Origin: Eublepharis macularius
Taxonomy: Eukaryota; Chordata; Lepidosauria; Squamata; Eublepharidae
Assembly (NCBI RefSeq): GCF_028583425.1
Contig: NC_072791.1
Span: 193,664,311-193,728,310 of the forward strand
DNA length: 64,000 nt
Direction of reading: 5' to 3'
Shown: positions 21,589-33,120 of the stretch, piece by piece
Layout: the number at the start of each line of letters is the position of its first letter
Numbering within the stretch: the first letter of the stretch is position 1
Position numbers and translations under genes: made by a program
Notes under the pieces: generated by a model
The model's database searches: none
The model's input: the letters and a program-made list of their open reading frames with translations, nothing else
Told to the model about the DNA's origin: nothing

Positions 21589-23099
21589 TTAAATATATGG
21601 TGCAATGTTAACAGATTTAAAAGCAATGTCCTCCTTTGGTTCCTTTTATAATATGCTTTTATCATTGACTAAAAAAGTCTTTGTATTTCACATTAATTCA
21701 AGTGTTTTCCTCATACCTTGCCATAGCAAAATAACATATTTTTATACTATCTTCTTTTACCCATTAACGTTGTATTTATAAATAAGCCAGGTTATCTCTT
21801 TCTTTTTTCCCCTGCTATGAAATGTTTTATCTAACAGCTGCTCACCCTAGTAGTTCAGTACTCCACTTCACTAAATTAGGACACTTTATCTTAAGGCTTC
21901 ATAATCTTACGAGACTATAATTGGAAAGTTTATAAAAAAAAAACACCCACCCTGCTTTGTAAGCTTGGCAGCTGAGATAGGAAGAGGGAATGAGACGAGC
22001 TACAGCCGAATTACACCATCGCTGCTAGCCTGACTCCACTTGACAGAGCCGTTTAATATTTTGACAAGACAAAATATAAAGCAGCATTTTATTCTGTAGA
22101 GACTTCACTAGACACAAGCATGGAAGTACTTGTGATCAATAAAGTTTGCGGTGGAGAGTGATTTATTTACAGCAGGGTATTATGTAGAGAAAGAGCTGTG
22201 ATATTTCCACAGGCTTTGACGGCATAATGGGCCCCTCTCAATCCTTACATGGAAGGGTTAGATTGTCATGGCTGCTCAGGCAGTATTCAAAACGTTATCT
22301 GATCAGCCTTAAAGACTTCAGAACGAGACAGATGATTAGTTACTCTAAACGATCCTCATCATGCAGAAATTGATGATTTAATATAGTCAATGACAGACGA
22401 TTCCATTTGTACTAGATAAAGTGTCTGCGGTTTGTATCAATCATAATAGAGTTATTATTGAGCATAAAAGAAAAGCATGTTTAATATCATTAATTCCAGA
22501 TATGTCGCTTTGCACATCTGGCATTCATCCATAGAGCAGAACCACTCCAGGCGATCATTCCTGCCAGTGCACTGGTGACTCCAGTGTTTTTTTGTAATTT
22601 CAAAATGTTTTTCAGCACCTCCAGCTAGGTGCAATAACAGTTTACAGATTACCTATGTCATCACATTTTGACAAACTTCTCAATCTGATGTGACCTTCAT
22701 CTTTAGCCATCTGCTTGCCTTTGTTTCTGCTGCGGCTTCTTCTTTTAAAAAACAAACCTCCCCAGCTTAAAGCCGTAGTAAATTCCATATTCTTCTGGGT
22801 CAACATTTTCACCTGTGTAAATCCAAAAACATGGTCCTCCTTTAAAAGGAGGTAGCCCAGGTTCAAATCCCAGAATGACTCGTGTGAGGTGACCTCACTC
22901 TTTTCCTAGGTATCTTGATTACATTTTATCAAACAGGAGGGAGGGTGTGGATTAATCAGAAATGAAATGTCTCCTTTCAATGAATTACTCCCATATTCCC
23001 AAAAGCCTGGAAATCACTGGGAACTTCTTTGGAACAGATATTTAAGAAAAGTATGAATATTGAAAATGCAAAGGAGACAGTGTGCGGGGATTCTGATAC
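21589..23099. other. single-copy sequence with a conserved-element candidate
   Basis: No repeat end or coding frame is recognised. About 21960-22520 is a repeat-free stretch with balanced composition and many short developmental-type motifs (gatgatttaat, gatcaataaag, tcaatcataatag). It is a weak candidate for conserved regulatory DNA. Confidence 0.3.
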
Positions 23100-23800
23100 T
23101 TTAACACTTTCTAAAACAATGTATCCATATCCCATTTTTCTTACCTCCTGCACTCTCAGGGGAACTAGCACACAATAAAACATAACACTGCAATAAAACC
23201 ACAATATTAAAATATCAATATCACGTTAAAAACAATAAAACCACCAGCAGAAATCCATAATATTGTCAAAGATACAAAAGAAACCAACCTTCTGCCACTA
23301 TCCAAAAGGTCCTCTTAAAGAAGAAAGGCCTCATCTCAACTTTAGTTCCAGATCTGTAGTAGTATGTAATAACCAGGGGCCCAGGATGTGGTCACAGACC
23401 CTTATCTGGGCAGAAAGTTTTTTCTGCTTTAGCACTGTTGTAACCATCTTAAGAATAAACGTACAAGAAGAGGTTTTGTTCCGAATCTCAGGATTTTAAA
23501 GATCTGTAGCTTCCAAAGATAATTCAAAGTGCTGGGCCATACCTTTAAGGCCCTAAACAGGGTACCTGAAGGGCTGTCTCCTATTGTACTGTCCAGCACA
23601 TCAGTTAAGATCCTTACTCTAACCCCTGCTCTACGACCCTAGAGCAGAGGTCAACCATTAATTGACCACTCTGATTCTCTCCTCCAAAGAAAGGGCAACA
23701 CCACAACTTAAATCCACTACATTAATATTAGAGTGGCTAAAATCAGTCAGCTCAACTTGAGTAGTTTCTTCTTGTATTTTCCAATCATCTAAAGCAACAC
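23100..23800 (+). repeat. decayed L2-type LINE 3' region
   Basis: At 23522-23645 the plus strand reads as the L2 C-terminal block (FKVLGHTFKALNRVPEGLS-like), preceded by A-rich antisense-looking sequence (taaaacataacactgc) that may belong to another LINE tail. There is no continuous frame. Boundaries are approximate. Confidence 0.4.
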
Positions 23801-24307
23801 ATTAGGAGGAGCCTCATGTCCCTCTCTTCCTTGTTTCTGTTTTTAAAAATTCTGTACAATATAATTGTTAAACAAAATGTTTCCATAACGTGAACTCAAA
23901 AGTCAGCAAGCAAAGGTCAGAGAAGTCCCTTTAATTACACAGTGACAGAAGTTGGCATGATCATAGCATATTCATTGCAATCAGCCTCTACACATGATCC
24001 TTTCTGTAGGGAGATGGGTCTGCACCTGGCCAAGATACGCATGGTGGGCTGTCTCAGAGAGTGGGCAGACAGCCCTGCCCTTTCTCATCTGGGGAGCAAA
24101 GCAAAGCATAGAAAACTGGTTCCTGCCATCCCTCCTTTGGGAAGGTGGGACTAGGAGTGAGCTGGTTGATGTGACCCTTTCTAGACCCATTTTACCTTTC
24201 CAGTCGGCTCCAGAGATCATACTGCTGCTGATGTTGCAGCTGGTAGACCAGTCTTCATTCTGCAGTGCCTATCTGCAGGCAGGCACAGCAATATCGTGTG
24301 TCACTAC

Positions 24308-25178
24308 TAGACATGGGCACGAACCAAAAAAATTTAACGAACCAGTGGTTCGTGGTTCAGTGCCAATGATGATCCCGAGGTCATGAACCGTTACGAACAT
24401 TTTCCATTGCCGAACCGGTTCACAGTTCGCAATTCATGGGGCGTGGAATGGCTCCTGTGGCACTTAGAGAGTCCATATTCCCGGGGAGTGTTTTGCAAGC
24501 TCTCCTACAGCCATCACCCAAGTTTGGACAAGATTGCAAAAGGGATCTTGGAGTTATACCCTCTCCAATCCAAGGCCCCCAGGAAACTCTCACAAAAATC
24601 CAAGCTCCATTATACTCTCAGTCTCTCTCCCCAAAAGCTAGCAAGTGGCAAGCAAGAGCTCTGTCCCACTCCACTGCTCACTGAAAGTGAAACCCAGCCT
24701 GGGAGCCCACAGCTATTTATAAGCACAGGTACCATTGAGCAATGCAGGAGGTCTGTGTTTGACCATCAGAGCTGCCTATCAGGGTTTGCAGGGATGAGAT
24801 TGGAGTGTCCATGGCTACAGAACACCCCCTTCCCCCTCCCTCCCCTGGGTGTCTTCTCCCAACTTGTAACTGCTTTGCAGCTCCGTGGTTGGAAGGAAGA
24901 CCTGCCGATCAAGGTAGGCTGGGCTTCCATTTGGGTTTCCAGGGCAACAGAAGGAGCCCAGACTGAGTTCAGGCATTCCCCCGGCTCCATTGCCAGGGGA
25001 ACTGATTGCTGGCGCCTGACTGTCTGGCTTCCCGAACCACGCCTGAACGCACTGAACCAGGCCTCTCCCAAACACTAGTTCATTGGCCATGGACAATCAC
25101 GAACCGCTGGATCGCAATTGCGCGATCGCCAATTTCGTGGGTTTTTGAAGTTTGTAATGCGGTTCATGCCCATCTCTA
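24308..25178 (+). mobile_element. non-autonomous hAT element, copy 1 (871 bp)
   Basis: Ends TAGACATGGGCACGAACC and the complement of TAGAGATGGGCATGAACC. It is flanked by exact GTCACTAC duplications (24300-24307 and 25179-25186). Eight-base duplications with TAGAGATG-type ends place it in hAT. The subterminal zones are rich in 'ggttcg'/'cgaacc' repeats. The interior shares 'gaagacctgcc' and 'gtttccagggcaacag' with the copies at 25509 and, inverted, 49798. A 231-codon frame across it (24383-25078) has no transposase motif and is probably accidental. Confidence 0.85.
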
Positions 25179-25186
25179 GTCACTAC

Positions 25187-25420
25187 CACCCAGTGAAGAA
25201 GAGGGTGGCATGGTGGAGAAAGCTTCTACATTGTGGGGGGGGCACTGTCAGTTGCTTAGGGTACCAAAAACATTTAGTGTTGAACAAATATCTGGGAACC
25301 CCAGATACAAATCCCCACTTTGCCATAAAGCTTGCTAGGTAAATGTGGGAGAATCATATAAACACACACAGCTTTATCTACCTTTTTAGAACACAAAATG
25401 GGACAGGAGAAAATCATTTA
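25187..25420. other. spacer between hAT and Gypsy elements
   Basis: No gene or repeat is seen in these 234 bases. Confidence 0.4.
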
Positions 25421-26604
25421 TGTATTGCTGGAGCTTGAGTCTGAACAAAGGCTCCTGAGGCCTACATGGATATTGGGTGTTTTTGCACTGGTAATGGCCA
25501 ATCATAACTAGAGATGGGCACGAACAGAGAAAAAAACTGAACATGATGTTCATTGTTCATTGCCATCCAAGAACAGGGACTCACAAACAACCACGAACAT
25601 GGCCCTGTTCACAAACATGTTCGTGGTTGGCTGTTCATGGGGGCCAGCAGGCTCTCCTCCAGCCATCATCCAAGTCAAGATCCCTACTGCACCACTCTCA
25701 GAAACCTGACCTGAGCAGGCAGCAGGAAAGGTACCAATAATAAATAATAGCTTGGCCCCAGAGCCTGACAGCAGCCCTGGAACTTGAAGGGGTAGATCCC
25801 TACCGCACCACTCCCAGAAACCTTACCTGAGCAGGCACCAGGAAAGGTACCAATAATAAAGAATAGCTTGGCCCAGAGCCTGGCAGCAGCCGTGGAACTT
25901 GAAGGGGTAGATCCCTATCCCACCACACACAAAGAAAATTCAAGCTCCAATGCACTCTCCCTGTCTCTCTATCAAAATGCCAACAGCAACTCTCTCTCTC
26001 CCTCTCCACTGCCTGCAAAGTCAGAGCTGGGAGCCCCCCTCCCCCCTGCTCTTTGCTCCCTTGTTGTAACAAAATTGGAGCTCCACACTTGAAAGGAAGA
26101 CCTGCCTATCAAGCTAAATTGGGCTTAGATTGGGGTTTCCAGGGCAACAGCAGGAGTTCAGACAGAGTTCAGACAATCCCTTCCTAAGTTGCCAAGGGAA
26201 TTGATTGCAGGAGCCAGACTGTCTGGCTTGATGAACTACAATGAACAGCAACCAACTAGGCTTGCAACGATCACCTGTTCGTTTAGAATGGGGCCTCATG
26301 AAAAGCTTGTTCGAGAACAGCAGATTGGGCTATCTGTGGCTTTTTTTTTGTTCGTATTGCTGTTAGTGCCCATCTCTAATCATAACTGTTGCCTTATAAT
26401 CCAATTGTTGTGCTGTAAATTGTTACTTTGTATACAGTTCATGCAAACAAAGGATTGTCACTACTTGCTTAGTATTGGTTGTTGCTAAAAAGGGGTGCGG
26501 TTTTCTTAAGTATAAATTGGCTCCTGTTGAGCCTGGTTTGAGTCTGTCTGCTTCCAGTCTTCAATAAAGTTGCTGTTATGAGCTGTTAATCACAATACTT
26601 AATA
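25421..26604 (+). repeat. 5' LTR of the Gypsy element (interrupted)
   Basis: It starts TGTATTGCTGGAGC and ends ...acttaata. About 306 bases remain after removing the hAT insertion and its duplicate target. It contains TATAAA (26511-26516) and AATAAA (26563-26568), so U3 and R are recognisable. The hAT element interrupts U3. Confidence 0.9.
25509..26378 (+). mobile_element. non-autonomous hAT element, copy 2 (870 bp), nested in LTR
   Basis: Ends TAGAGATGGGCACGAAC and the complement of TAGAGATGGGCACTAAC. Exact ATCATAAC duplications flank it (25501-25508 and 26379-26386). The undisturbed 3' LTR contains that 8-mer once at the matching place, which proves insertion after the retrotransposon. The interior resembles copy 1 in the same orientation. 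A tandem-like internal repeat (cctgagcaggcagcaggaaaggtaccaat) occurs at about 25710 and 25830. Confidence 0.95.
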
Positions 26605-26605
26605 C

Positions 26606-26623
26606 TGGCGATGAGGATGGGAC
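26606..26623 (+). promoter_or_regulatory. primer-binding site, tRNA-Ser type
   Basis: TGGCGATGAGGATGGGAC begins two bases after the LTR. The first 15 bases differ by one from the complement of the 3' end, with CCA, of a vertebrate serine tRNA (TGGCGACGAGGATGG). This primer choice is known in mag-lineage elements. Confidence 0.75.
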
Positions 26624-26733
26624 TGAAGGTGGGTAGGCAGCCCTGCGACACCAGGAGCTGAATCACACCGGTTGCCTTGGCTGACCCAGAGCTGATACAC
26701 AGCTGCTTTGTCGCAACTCACCAACAGTGAGCC

Positions 26734-27550
26734 ATGGCCGCCAAGGGCCCCTTTGAGCCTGAGGACTGAGAGTCATACATCGTGAGGTTCGAGTTCTATC
26801 TTGAGGCGAACAAGGTCACTGATGCAAACCTTTGGAAAGTGATCTTTTTCAGCATCTGTGGACAGTCCACTTTTGACATAACCCAGGGACTTGTGGCGCC
26901 GGCACAACTCCAAGCAACAGCATTCAATGTCATCAAAGACTGGCTCCGAGACCGCTTCTCACTACAGCCGTCGAAGATCACCAGCCAGCACGCCTTCTAC
27001 AAGCGGAACCAAGCCCAGGGCGAGTCAGTGACAGTTTTCAATACAGCTCTCTGACAAGCAACATGACACTACAACTTCACTCACCTAGAGATCGTGCTCC
27101 AAGATCCACTGGTATGTGGACTGCAGGATGAGAAGCTGCAATGCCGCCTATTCGCCAAGAAGAAGCTCATATTCAAGGAGGTCCTTGAGGAGGCCCTCGC
27201 AGCAGAAGCAGCTGACCAGTCAACCAGAGAGGTGTGCCAATTGCGGAGTCCAACCCTACCAAAGAGGGTGGAACAGGTCCATCACAAGAGCACTGAGAGT
27301 GACTCAGGGGATGATGACAAGGTCCACAGGACTCAAGTGGTGCAGCCCCACTATTCTGAACCACAAACCACTAACGGGTTGCCCTGCGCCAGCTGTGGAG
27401 GAAGCCACAACCAAAAATCCTGTAGATTCCACGACGCCGAATCCCAGGCTTGCAGAAAGAGGGGGCACATTGCACATGCATGCAGGGCAACCAGGAGCAG
27501 AGACTCCCTGCCGCAGACTCTGCGCCGACAGTGGACGGAACAGACAGGTT
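26734..27550 (+). pseudogene. Gypsy gag remnant
   Basis: The frame begins at an ATG in good context (gccATGgcc). In-frame stops occur at 26767-26769 and 27052-27054. Past these the frame is open, with a capsid-like part and then a cysteine-rich nucleic-acid-binding segment at about 27385-27490: CASCGGSHNQKSC (C-x2-C-x3-H-x4-C) followed by a second knuckle that has lost its first cysteine (ACRKRGHIAHAC). Two knuckles in this style are typical of mag-lineage gag. The pol frame takes over in a different phase near 27500-27600. Confidence 0.85.
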
Positions 27551-27599
27551 CTTTCCGGACCAAAGAATGCTACTCCGTGACCAAGTGTTCCAGCTGTAC

Positions 27600-27775
27600 C
27601 AAAGTCCTGAGCACCCAAATGCCCACCAGAGAAAAGATCAGGGTAAGGTACACATTGAAGGAACGCCGTGCGAGATGTAGGTCGACACTGGGTCAGCACT
27701 CTCATCTTGATGGACACCTTCCACCAAGTGTTTCAAAGGCAAGTAGACTAACAGCTCGATCCATGCGACATACAC
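27600..27775 (+). pseudogene. Gypsy aspartic protease remnant
   Basis: The active-site box VDTGSALSS is visible with DTG at 27684-27692. A stop codon lies directly before it (27678-27680) and another just after the box. The flap and C-terminal region cannot be followed in one frame. The family acts as a homodimer that cuts the Gag-Pol polyprotein; this copy cannot. Confidence 0.75.
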
Positions 27776-29250
27776 TTGACTGACTTGCAGGGTTTTCGGA
27801 TCCCGAGGGTGGCTGACAGCAAGTTCAAGGTCAGTTTCAAGGACTTTCATGGCCCCTTCCGCCTGGTCATCATCGAGGGGCACTGCTCAAGTTTCCTGGG
27901 ACTCTATTGGTTTGACGCATTGGGAATCCATGTCACCAGCATCCAACAAATCAGCCAACTGGCCATCAAGGCCATCTGCTCTGAGTTTCCATCCATATTT
28001 GACAGCTCATTGAGATGGTACACAGGATCACCTGTCTTCTTTGACCTAGACCCTACAGTGCTGCCGATCCACTTGAAAGTTTGACGTGTTCCCTTCGCTC
28101 TCAAGCCCCGCATCAATGAGGAGCTGGAGTGGCTGATCACACAAGGGGTTCTTGAGCCTGTGACACACACCCATTGGGAGACTCCCATCAGCATGCCCAT
28201 CAAGCCCAATGGGACAATACGCATCTGCGCAGACTATAAGTGCACCCTAAATAAGGCACTGCAGCAGCATGCTTATCCAGTGCCAGTAGTGAGCCACCTC
28301 CTGGCATCACTAGCCAGGGGCAAGATCTTTGTGAAGATTGACCTGGCACAAGCATACCCAGCATCCACCAGTAGATGAAGCCACCGTGGAAGCGCAAACC
28401 ATCATGGCTCATCAACGTGCATTCAAAGTAAAGCAGCTCCAGTTCGGGGTCAGTGTGGCACCCAGAATTTTTCAAGGACTTATGGAGGGACTGCTGAGGG
28501 GCATCCCTGGTGTCATCCCATATTTTGATGACATCCTGATCATGGGAACGTCTTCTACAGAACTCACCAACTGCCTTCAACAAGTACTCCATTGTCTCCA
28601 GGACGCTGGACTCAAGGTTAAGAAGGAAAACTGCCAGTTTGGTGTGCCTCAAGTAGAGTTCCTGGGATTCCTGATTGATACCGATGGCATCCACCCTACA
28701 GCCAGCAAGGTACAGGCCATCTGCAGTGCATCACCACCTCGCTCCAAGAAAGAACTTGAATAGTTTCTCGGGCTCCTGAACTTTTACCATTCCTTCCTGC
28801 TGCACAAGGCATCACTGGCTGAGCCATTGCACCAACTGCTAGAGAAAAACACACCCTGGGTCTGGGGTCAGAAGCACGACCAGGCATTCTCCACAGTCAA
28901 GGAGCTCCTTTCGTCAGACAGCATGTTTACCCATTATGACAAACTCAAGCCACTCATACTCACCTGCAATGCCTCACCTTATGGAATCAGCGCAGTCCTA
29001 AGCCATCAAATGCCTGATGGGCCCCTATCGCTTACTTCTCCAGGACCCTGTCACCGGCAGAATGGAACTATGTCCAGATCGACAAAGAGGACCTTGATCT
29101 GGTCACAGGTGTAAAAATGTTCCACGACTATGTCTACGGAAGACACTTCGAGATTGCCACTGATCACAAGCCGCTACTAGGCCTCTTCACCCCAGACCAA
29201 CAGACCCTACAGGTCATGTCTCTGAGAATGCTGTGCTGGTTGGTTTTCCT
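27776..29250 (+). pseudogene. Gypsy reverse transcriptase and RNase H remnant
   Basis: The RT N-terminal part is in one phase (27776-28378, one stop at 28082-28084) and includes the first catalytic aspartate in KIDLAQAY (D codon 28340-28342). The frame then shifts, and the palm continues in another phase from 28338 with LQFGVSVAP and the FDDIL catalytic box at 28524-28538. The connection and RNase H follow (LTCNASPYG near 28965, ATDHKPLLGL near 29157), with a stop at 28761-28763. Catalytic residues survive but the frame does not, so this is decay under no selection. Confidence 0.85.
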
Positions 29251-29559
29251 GTCCACTTAAGACTATGGACTTTCCTATTGTCTGGGCAAAGCCCTGGGGC
29301 ATGCTGATGCCTTCAGTCATCTGCTGCTGCTGGGCCGTACCGCCGACCCATCTCCTGATCATGGGGTCATGCAGCTAGAAGACCTACTTCAACCACCTCT
29401 CCTTGCTTCAGACATCGCAGCCCACTCTGCTAAGAAACCCACATTCTCCTGGGTCCTCAACTGCGTGTAGAGGGGGTGGCCTGCCTGCCAGTTGGACACT
29501 GAGTTCCAGCCCTTCAGTTCCTGCCAGCATGAGTTCTCAGTCCACAAGAGATGCCTGCT

Positions 29560-30757
29560 GTGGGGGAACAGAGTCATCGTCCCACCCAGGCTGCATTAGC
29601 ATGTGATGAAGGCACTTCACGTGGGGTACCTGGGGATTGTCAGGATGAAGACTCTGGCCCGCAGCTACATGTGATGGCCAGGGATGGACCAAGCGGTGGA
29701 AAGATGGGTCCAAACCTTTCAGCCCTTCCAGGAGTCTTACCCTGACATGCCACAGGGCCCTGTGCACCTATGGGAGACAACACGCACACTGTGGTTGCGG
29801 CTCCACATTGACTTCGCCAGGTCTTTTCAAGGGCACATATTCCTCATTATGGTGGACTCATTTTCAAAGTGGGTGGAAGTGGTTCCTGTGTCAGCCATGA
29901 TGTCCACAGTAATCATCCACTCTTTAAGGTGCCTGTTCGCGACCCTCAGACGGCCAGATGCAATCGTCTCGGACAACAGCGCACAGTTCACCTCCCAGGA
30001 ATTCCAGAGGTTCCTCAAGAACAATGCCATCTGACATATCACATCCACACCTTTCCATCCATTAACTAAAGGACAGGTGGAAAGAATGGTGAAGTCCACC
30101 AAAGACTCCCTCCTCAAATTAGGCCAGGGGGATTTGAGCCAGCAATTGGCTGATTTCTTATTGTGGCAGCACATCACCCCACACTCCACTATGGGATGGG
30201 GCCCAGTGGAACTCTTGATGGGGCGACGGCTTACCACACTGCTCGATCAGCTCCACCTAGGCTTAGCTCCAGATGCCCGGCAGGAGCTGGAGGTTTCGGG
30301 GCCATCCAGGCGGTTATGGCAGGGCAACTTAGTTTACACCAAGAACTATGGGGAAGGGCCGATCTGGGTTCTGGCATCAGTGCTCAGGGCAACTGGGCCG
30401 GTCTCCTATGAGGTGGCTAATGCCACTGGCAGGAGACACATCGACCAGCTACAGCAGTGTTGGCTGGAGTGGGCTCAAGGCCTAGACAGAGACTATTCAC
30501 CCTGCACCGCTGACACAAGGGCTGATTCAGCAGCGGCGGCCGAGGAGAGTGGAGATATTCCAGCGGCACCAAGCTGTCCAGAAACTCCAGCAAGTTCGAG
30601 AGATTCCTCTTCTCCTAGCGGGGCAGAGTCCATTGCCAACACTGGGCCACCAGTCAGTGGACCGTCCATTACAGAAGGATTGTATAGGTCTCAGAGGGCT
30701 TGCCATCTCCTGTCATACCTTGGTGACTTCATTTGCAATGGAGTGTCTCGAACTTAG
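29560..30757 (+). pseudogene. Gypsy integrase and C-terminal region remnant
   Basis: This part lies in a third phase relative to RNase H. The N-terminal zinc-binding domain has histidines, but the expected C-x2-C pair reads FQPFQ, so zinc binding is lost. Stops occur at 29672-29674 and 30032-30034. The catalytic triad codons are all present: D in HIDFA (29810-29812), D in SDNSAQF (29972-29974) and E in GQVERMV (30080-30082). From 30077 the frame is open to 30757 and covers the TGPVSYEV-type C-terminal domain and a Ser/Pro-rich tail. Confidence 0.85.
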
Positions 30758-30761
30758 GTTG

Positions 30762-31072
30762 TGTATTGCTGGAGCTTGAGTCTGAACAAAGGCTCCTGAG
30801 GCCTACATGGCTATTGGGTGTTTTTACACTGGTAACGGCCAATCATGATCATAACTGTTGCCTTATAATACAATCGCTGTGCTGTAAATACTTACTTTGT
30901 ATATACTTCATGCAAACAAAGGATTCTAACTACTTGTTTAGTATTGGTTGTTGCTAAAAGGGGTGCGGTTTTCTTAAGTATAAATTGGTTCCTGTTGAGC
31001 TTGGTTTCCGCCTGTCTGCGTCTAGTCTTCAATAAAGTTGCTGTTATGAGCTGTTAATCACAATACTTAATA
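30762..31072 (+). repeat. 3' LTR of the Gypsy element
   Basis: 311 bases from TGTATTGCTGGAGC to acttaata, with TATAAA at 30979-30984 and AATAAA at 31031-31036. No good polypurine tract is visible just upstream. The following sequence (gccactctgagcttcttggga ... gggcgggataaaa) resembles a LINE 3' tail, which suggests that the element landed in an older repeat. Confidence 0.9.
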
Positions 31073-32044
31073 TATGCCACTCTGAGCTTCTTGGGATACA
31101 GGGCGGGATAAAAACATGATCGATGGTTAGACACATCATAAAATCTCAAACACGAAGCTTTCCAGGGGAGTCCATTCACTCCTTGCTGTCAATTACTTGT
31201 TTCCTCTATGCTTGAGGCTAATCACACATGTACATCACTTGACAACAAGTGCAACATCAAGTGATGAATTGCACATGTGATACCCTATCACAAATAGAAG
31301 TGTTGCATTGCGTTAAACACAATCCTTCTAGTGGAGCCAGTTCAGACATTATGCTCTCATTCATCAAGTGCCTAATCATGAAACCCTTTACATGGGAACA
31401 ACTTACATGTATGAACTAAAACTTATTCTCCTTGGCCATCACTATAACTTTTTAATCAGTGAACCAACTGACTTCATGTAGGACCTTCAGAAACTGGACA
31501 TATTGTTGCAGAGATCCAAGCAAATGGGATCATTCTATTGGATCTAAATATGACTTCAAGCAAAGTTGGTTTGTTTTTTTGCTTCAACGATATGTGATTT
31601 CCCCCGCATCTTTTTGGAATGCTTCGGAAAAGCATTTTAGTGTTCACAGTGAAAAAACACAATATGTAAGTGCAACATTAGAGCATGCATAAGGAAAGCA
31701 CAAACCATGTAAAGGGTGCACAAAACAACAAAACAGATAACTCTGCTCTAAGACTGTCTTAACATATGGTGTGCAACAGAAGTGATCAATCATTCCAATA
31801 ACTGAACTCCTCTGGGTAGCTGAAGCTGCCAGAGCAGAAAAGCAGATGACTGCTTCCTAGGTATCATTAGACCTTTTCAGACAGATCATTTCTTCCTGCA
31901 TATATCTATATGCAGCAGACAATAAGCGGTACCAATGAAGTAAATTTTCGTTTAAAAAGTTCTTCTATCAAATATGAATTTCCAATGAAATCAATATTGC
32001 AGAATAACAGCAACTGCGACATAACAGAATCCCAGTGCAAGATT
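31073..32044. other. single-copy sequence, with an imperfect inverted repeat
   Basis: No gene is recognised. At about 31209-31282 the arms atcacacatgtacatcacttga and tcaagtgatgaattgcacatgtgat are nearly complementary and may be a decayed miniature element. Confidence 0.35.
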
Positions 32045-32126
32045 GTAGTCCAGTAGAACCGTAAAGATCAACAAGATTTCCAGTGTACAAGCTTCCAAGA
32101 GTCAAGCTCCCTTTGTCAGATTCTAA
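32045..32126 (-). repeat. PLE tail, second subfamily, minus strand
   Basis: On the minus strand it has a degenerate hammerhead region (CTGACAA, then GGGAG/CTCTT helix, GGAA), followed by the tail 'ctggaaatcttgttgatc...ctactggact'. It is clearly related to the copy at 35765 and distinct from the 49458 type. Flanks TGCAAGAT and TGCAAAAT may be a diverged target duplication. Confidence 0.55.
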
Positions 32127-32985
32127 TGCAAAATATAAAGGAATTGGGGTTGGATCCAAACCATAGAGGTAGAGCCAAAAGGTGACTTCTGCTCACAGGA
32201 GGAGTCCATTCTTAAGCAGAAGGTTTCTTCTTGAAATGGAAGGACATGTCAAATCCAACCGTTTTTCTTCTGCTTTGTCATATTTCAACCTTATTTAGTA
32301 GTTCGAGGCTCGGTCTTACACCTCTATCTTACACCTGAGCAGCATCTTCTTGGTTTCAAAGCGAGCTTCTCTTTCAGCAAGGGATTGCCGAGATCACCAA
32401 ACTGCCATCTGTCTAAATTGCTAGTTATGTGATCATCCTCACAAATCATGTACCCGTCTTGGAGATACTTGTTTTGTCTATTTGCACACCACATATTGGG
32501 CACCCTTTACTTGTTTTGTGCTTTTTAACCCTGCTATAGTGCAACGTTTCTTTGTCAAGCACCCTATATTCTTGCATTAATTATTTGTTTCCAATTTAAA
32601 ACTAGCAGTATTTTTAGTATTTGCTTTTGGTCAGTTGGCACCATTCCTATGAACTTAAGGAGCTTGCTAATAGCAACTAATGGATCACTGGCATTGAAGG
32701 GAATTTGACTTTTCTTGACTTTCCAATTCAATTTGGGATGATGAGAACACTCTATTTGCTATCAGCTCCAGCAGGAAATATTATTGGGGAAGAATGGGAT
32801 CCCCAGTTGGGGTCTATTTAGGGTTGCCAACTACCTGAAACAAAAGTCGTGTTCCTTTAACAGATGTTTAATGGGATGTCATTTACCAGATGATATTTAC
32901 CCCCATGCTATTAAAAGTCCCAGCTGCCCATTTCCACACATTAAATCTCTATTAAAGTGGCACGGTATTTTTCTCCTGGCCTGTA
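32127..32985. other. single-copy intergenic sequence
   Basis: No recognised gene. 'tagggttgccaacta' near 32819 resembles a GGTTGCCAA-type repeat end, but its partner end is not visible. Confidence 0.35.
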
Positions 32986-33120
32986 TTTAAGAGGTCAAAT
33001 ACAGGATGCCTCAAAAACCACCATAAAGTTGTGACAGGCCACTCCCATTCACTACTGGTGCTCCAGGTAGGGAAGGAGGATAAACAATCCATACTACCCA
33101 ACAAAGGAATGGCCATCCTG
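32986..33120 (-). repeat. fragment of the LTR-like family, inverted
   Basis: 'ccataaagttgtgacaggcc' and 'ttcactactggtgctccagg' are the complement of 33885-33945 (cctggagcaccagtagcgaa, ggcctgtcacaactttatgg). A short direct repeat, 'cctgtatttaagagg', borders it at about 32979 and 33124. Confidence 0.5.

Larger units (their letters stand above)
25421..31072 (+). mobile_element. Ty3/Gypsy LTR retrotransposon, mag-like, decayed
   Basis: Order: 5' LTR (split by a hAT element), primer-binding site, gag, protease, reverse transcriptase, RNase H, integrase with C-terminal region, 3' LTR. The gag zinc-knuckle style, serine-tRNA primer site and integrase wording (HIDFA ... SDNSAQF) fit the mag lineage. 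By-eye LTR comparison gives about 20 substitutions over about 305 aligned bases (6-7%) plus small indels. Reading frames change at least four times and stops interrupt gag, protease and integrase, so it cannot move on its own. No clear target duplication was found. Confidence 0.9.

Noticed and set aside
24383..25078. 231-codon frame, possibly a hAT transposase
   Set aside because: No RNase H-like catalytic or hATC dimerisation motif is visible, and sister copies do not keep the frame.
27304..27717. 137-codon minus-strand frame within the Gypsy gag
   Set aside because: Shadow of gag; the zinc-knuckle and protease motifs are on the plus strand.
25411..31082. Target duplication for the Gypsy element
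   Set aside because: The flanks (catttA before, tatgcc after) give no convincing 4-6 bp match, so none is claimed.
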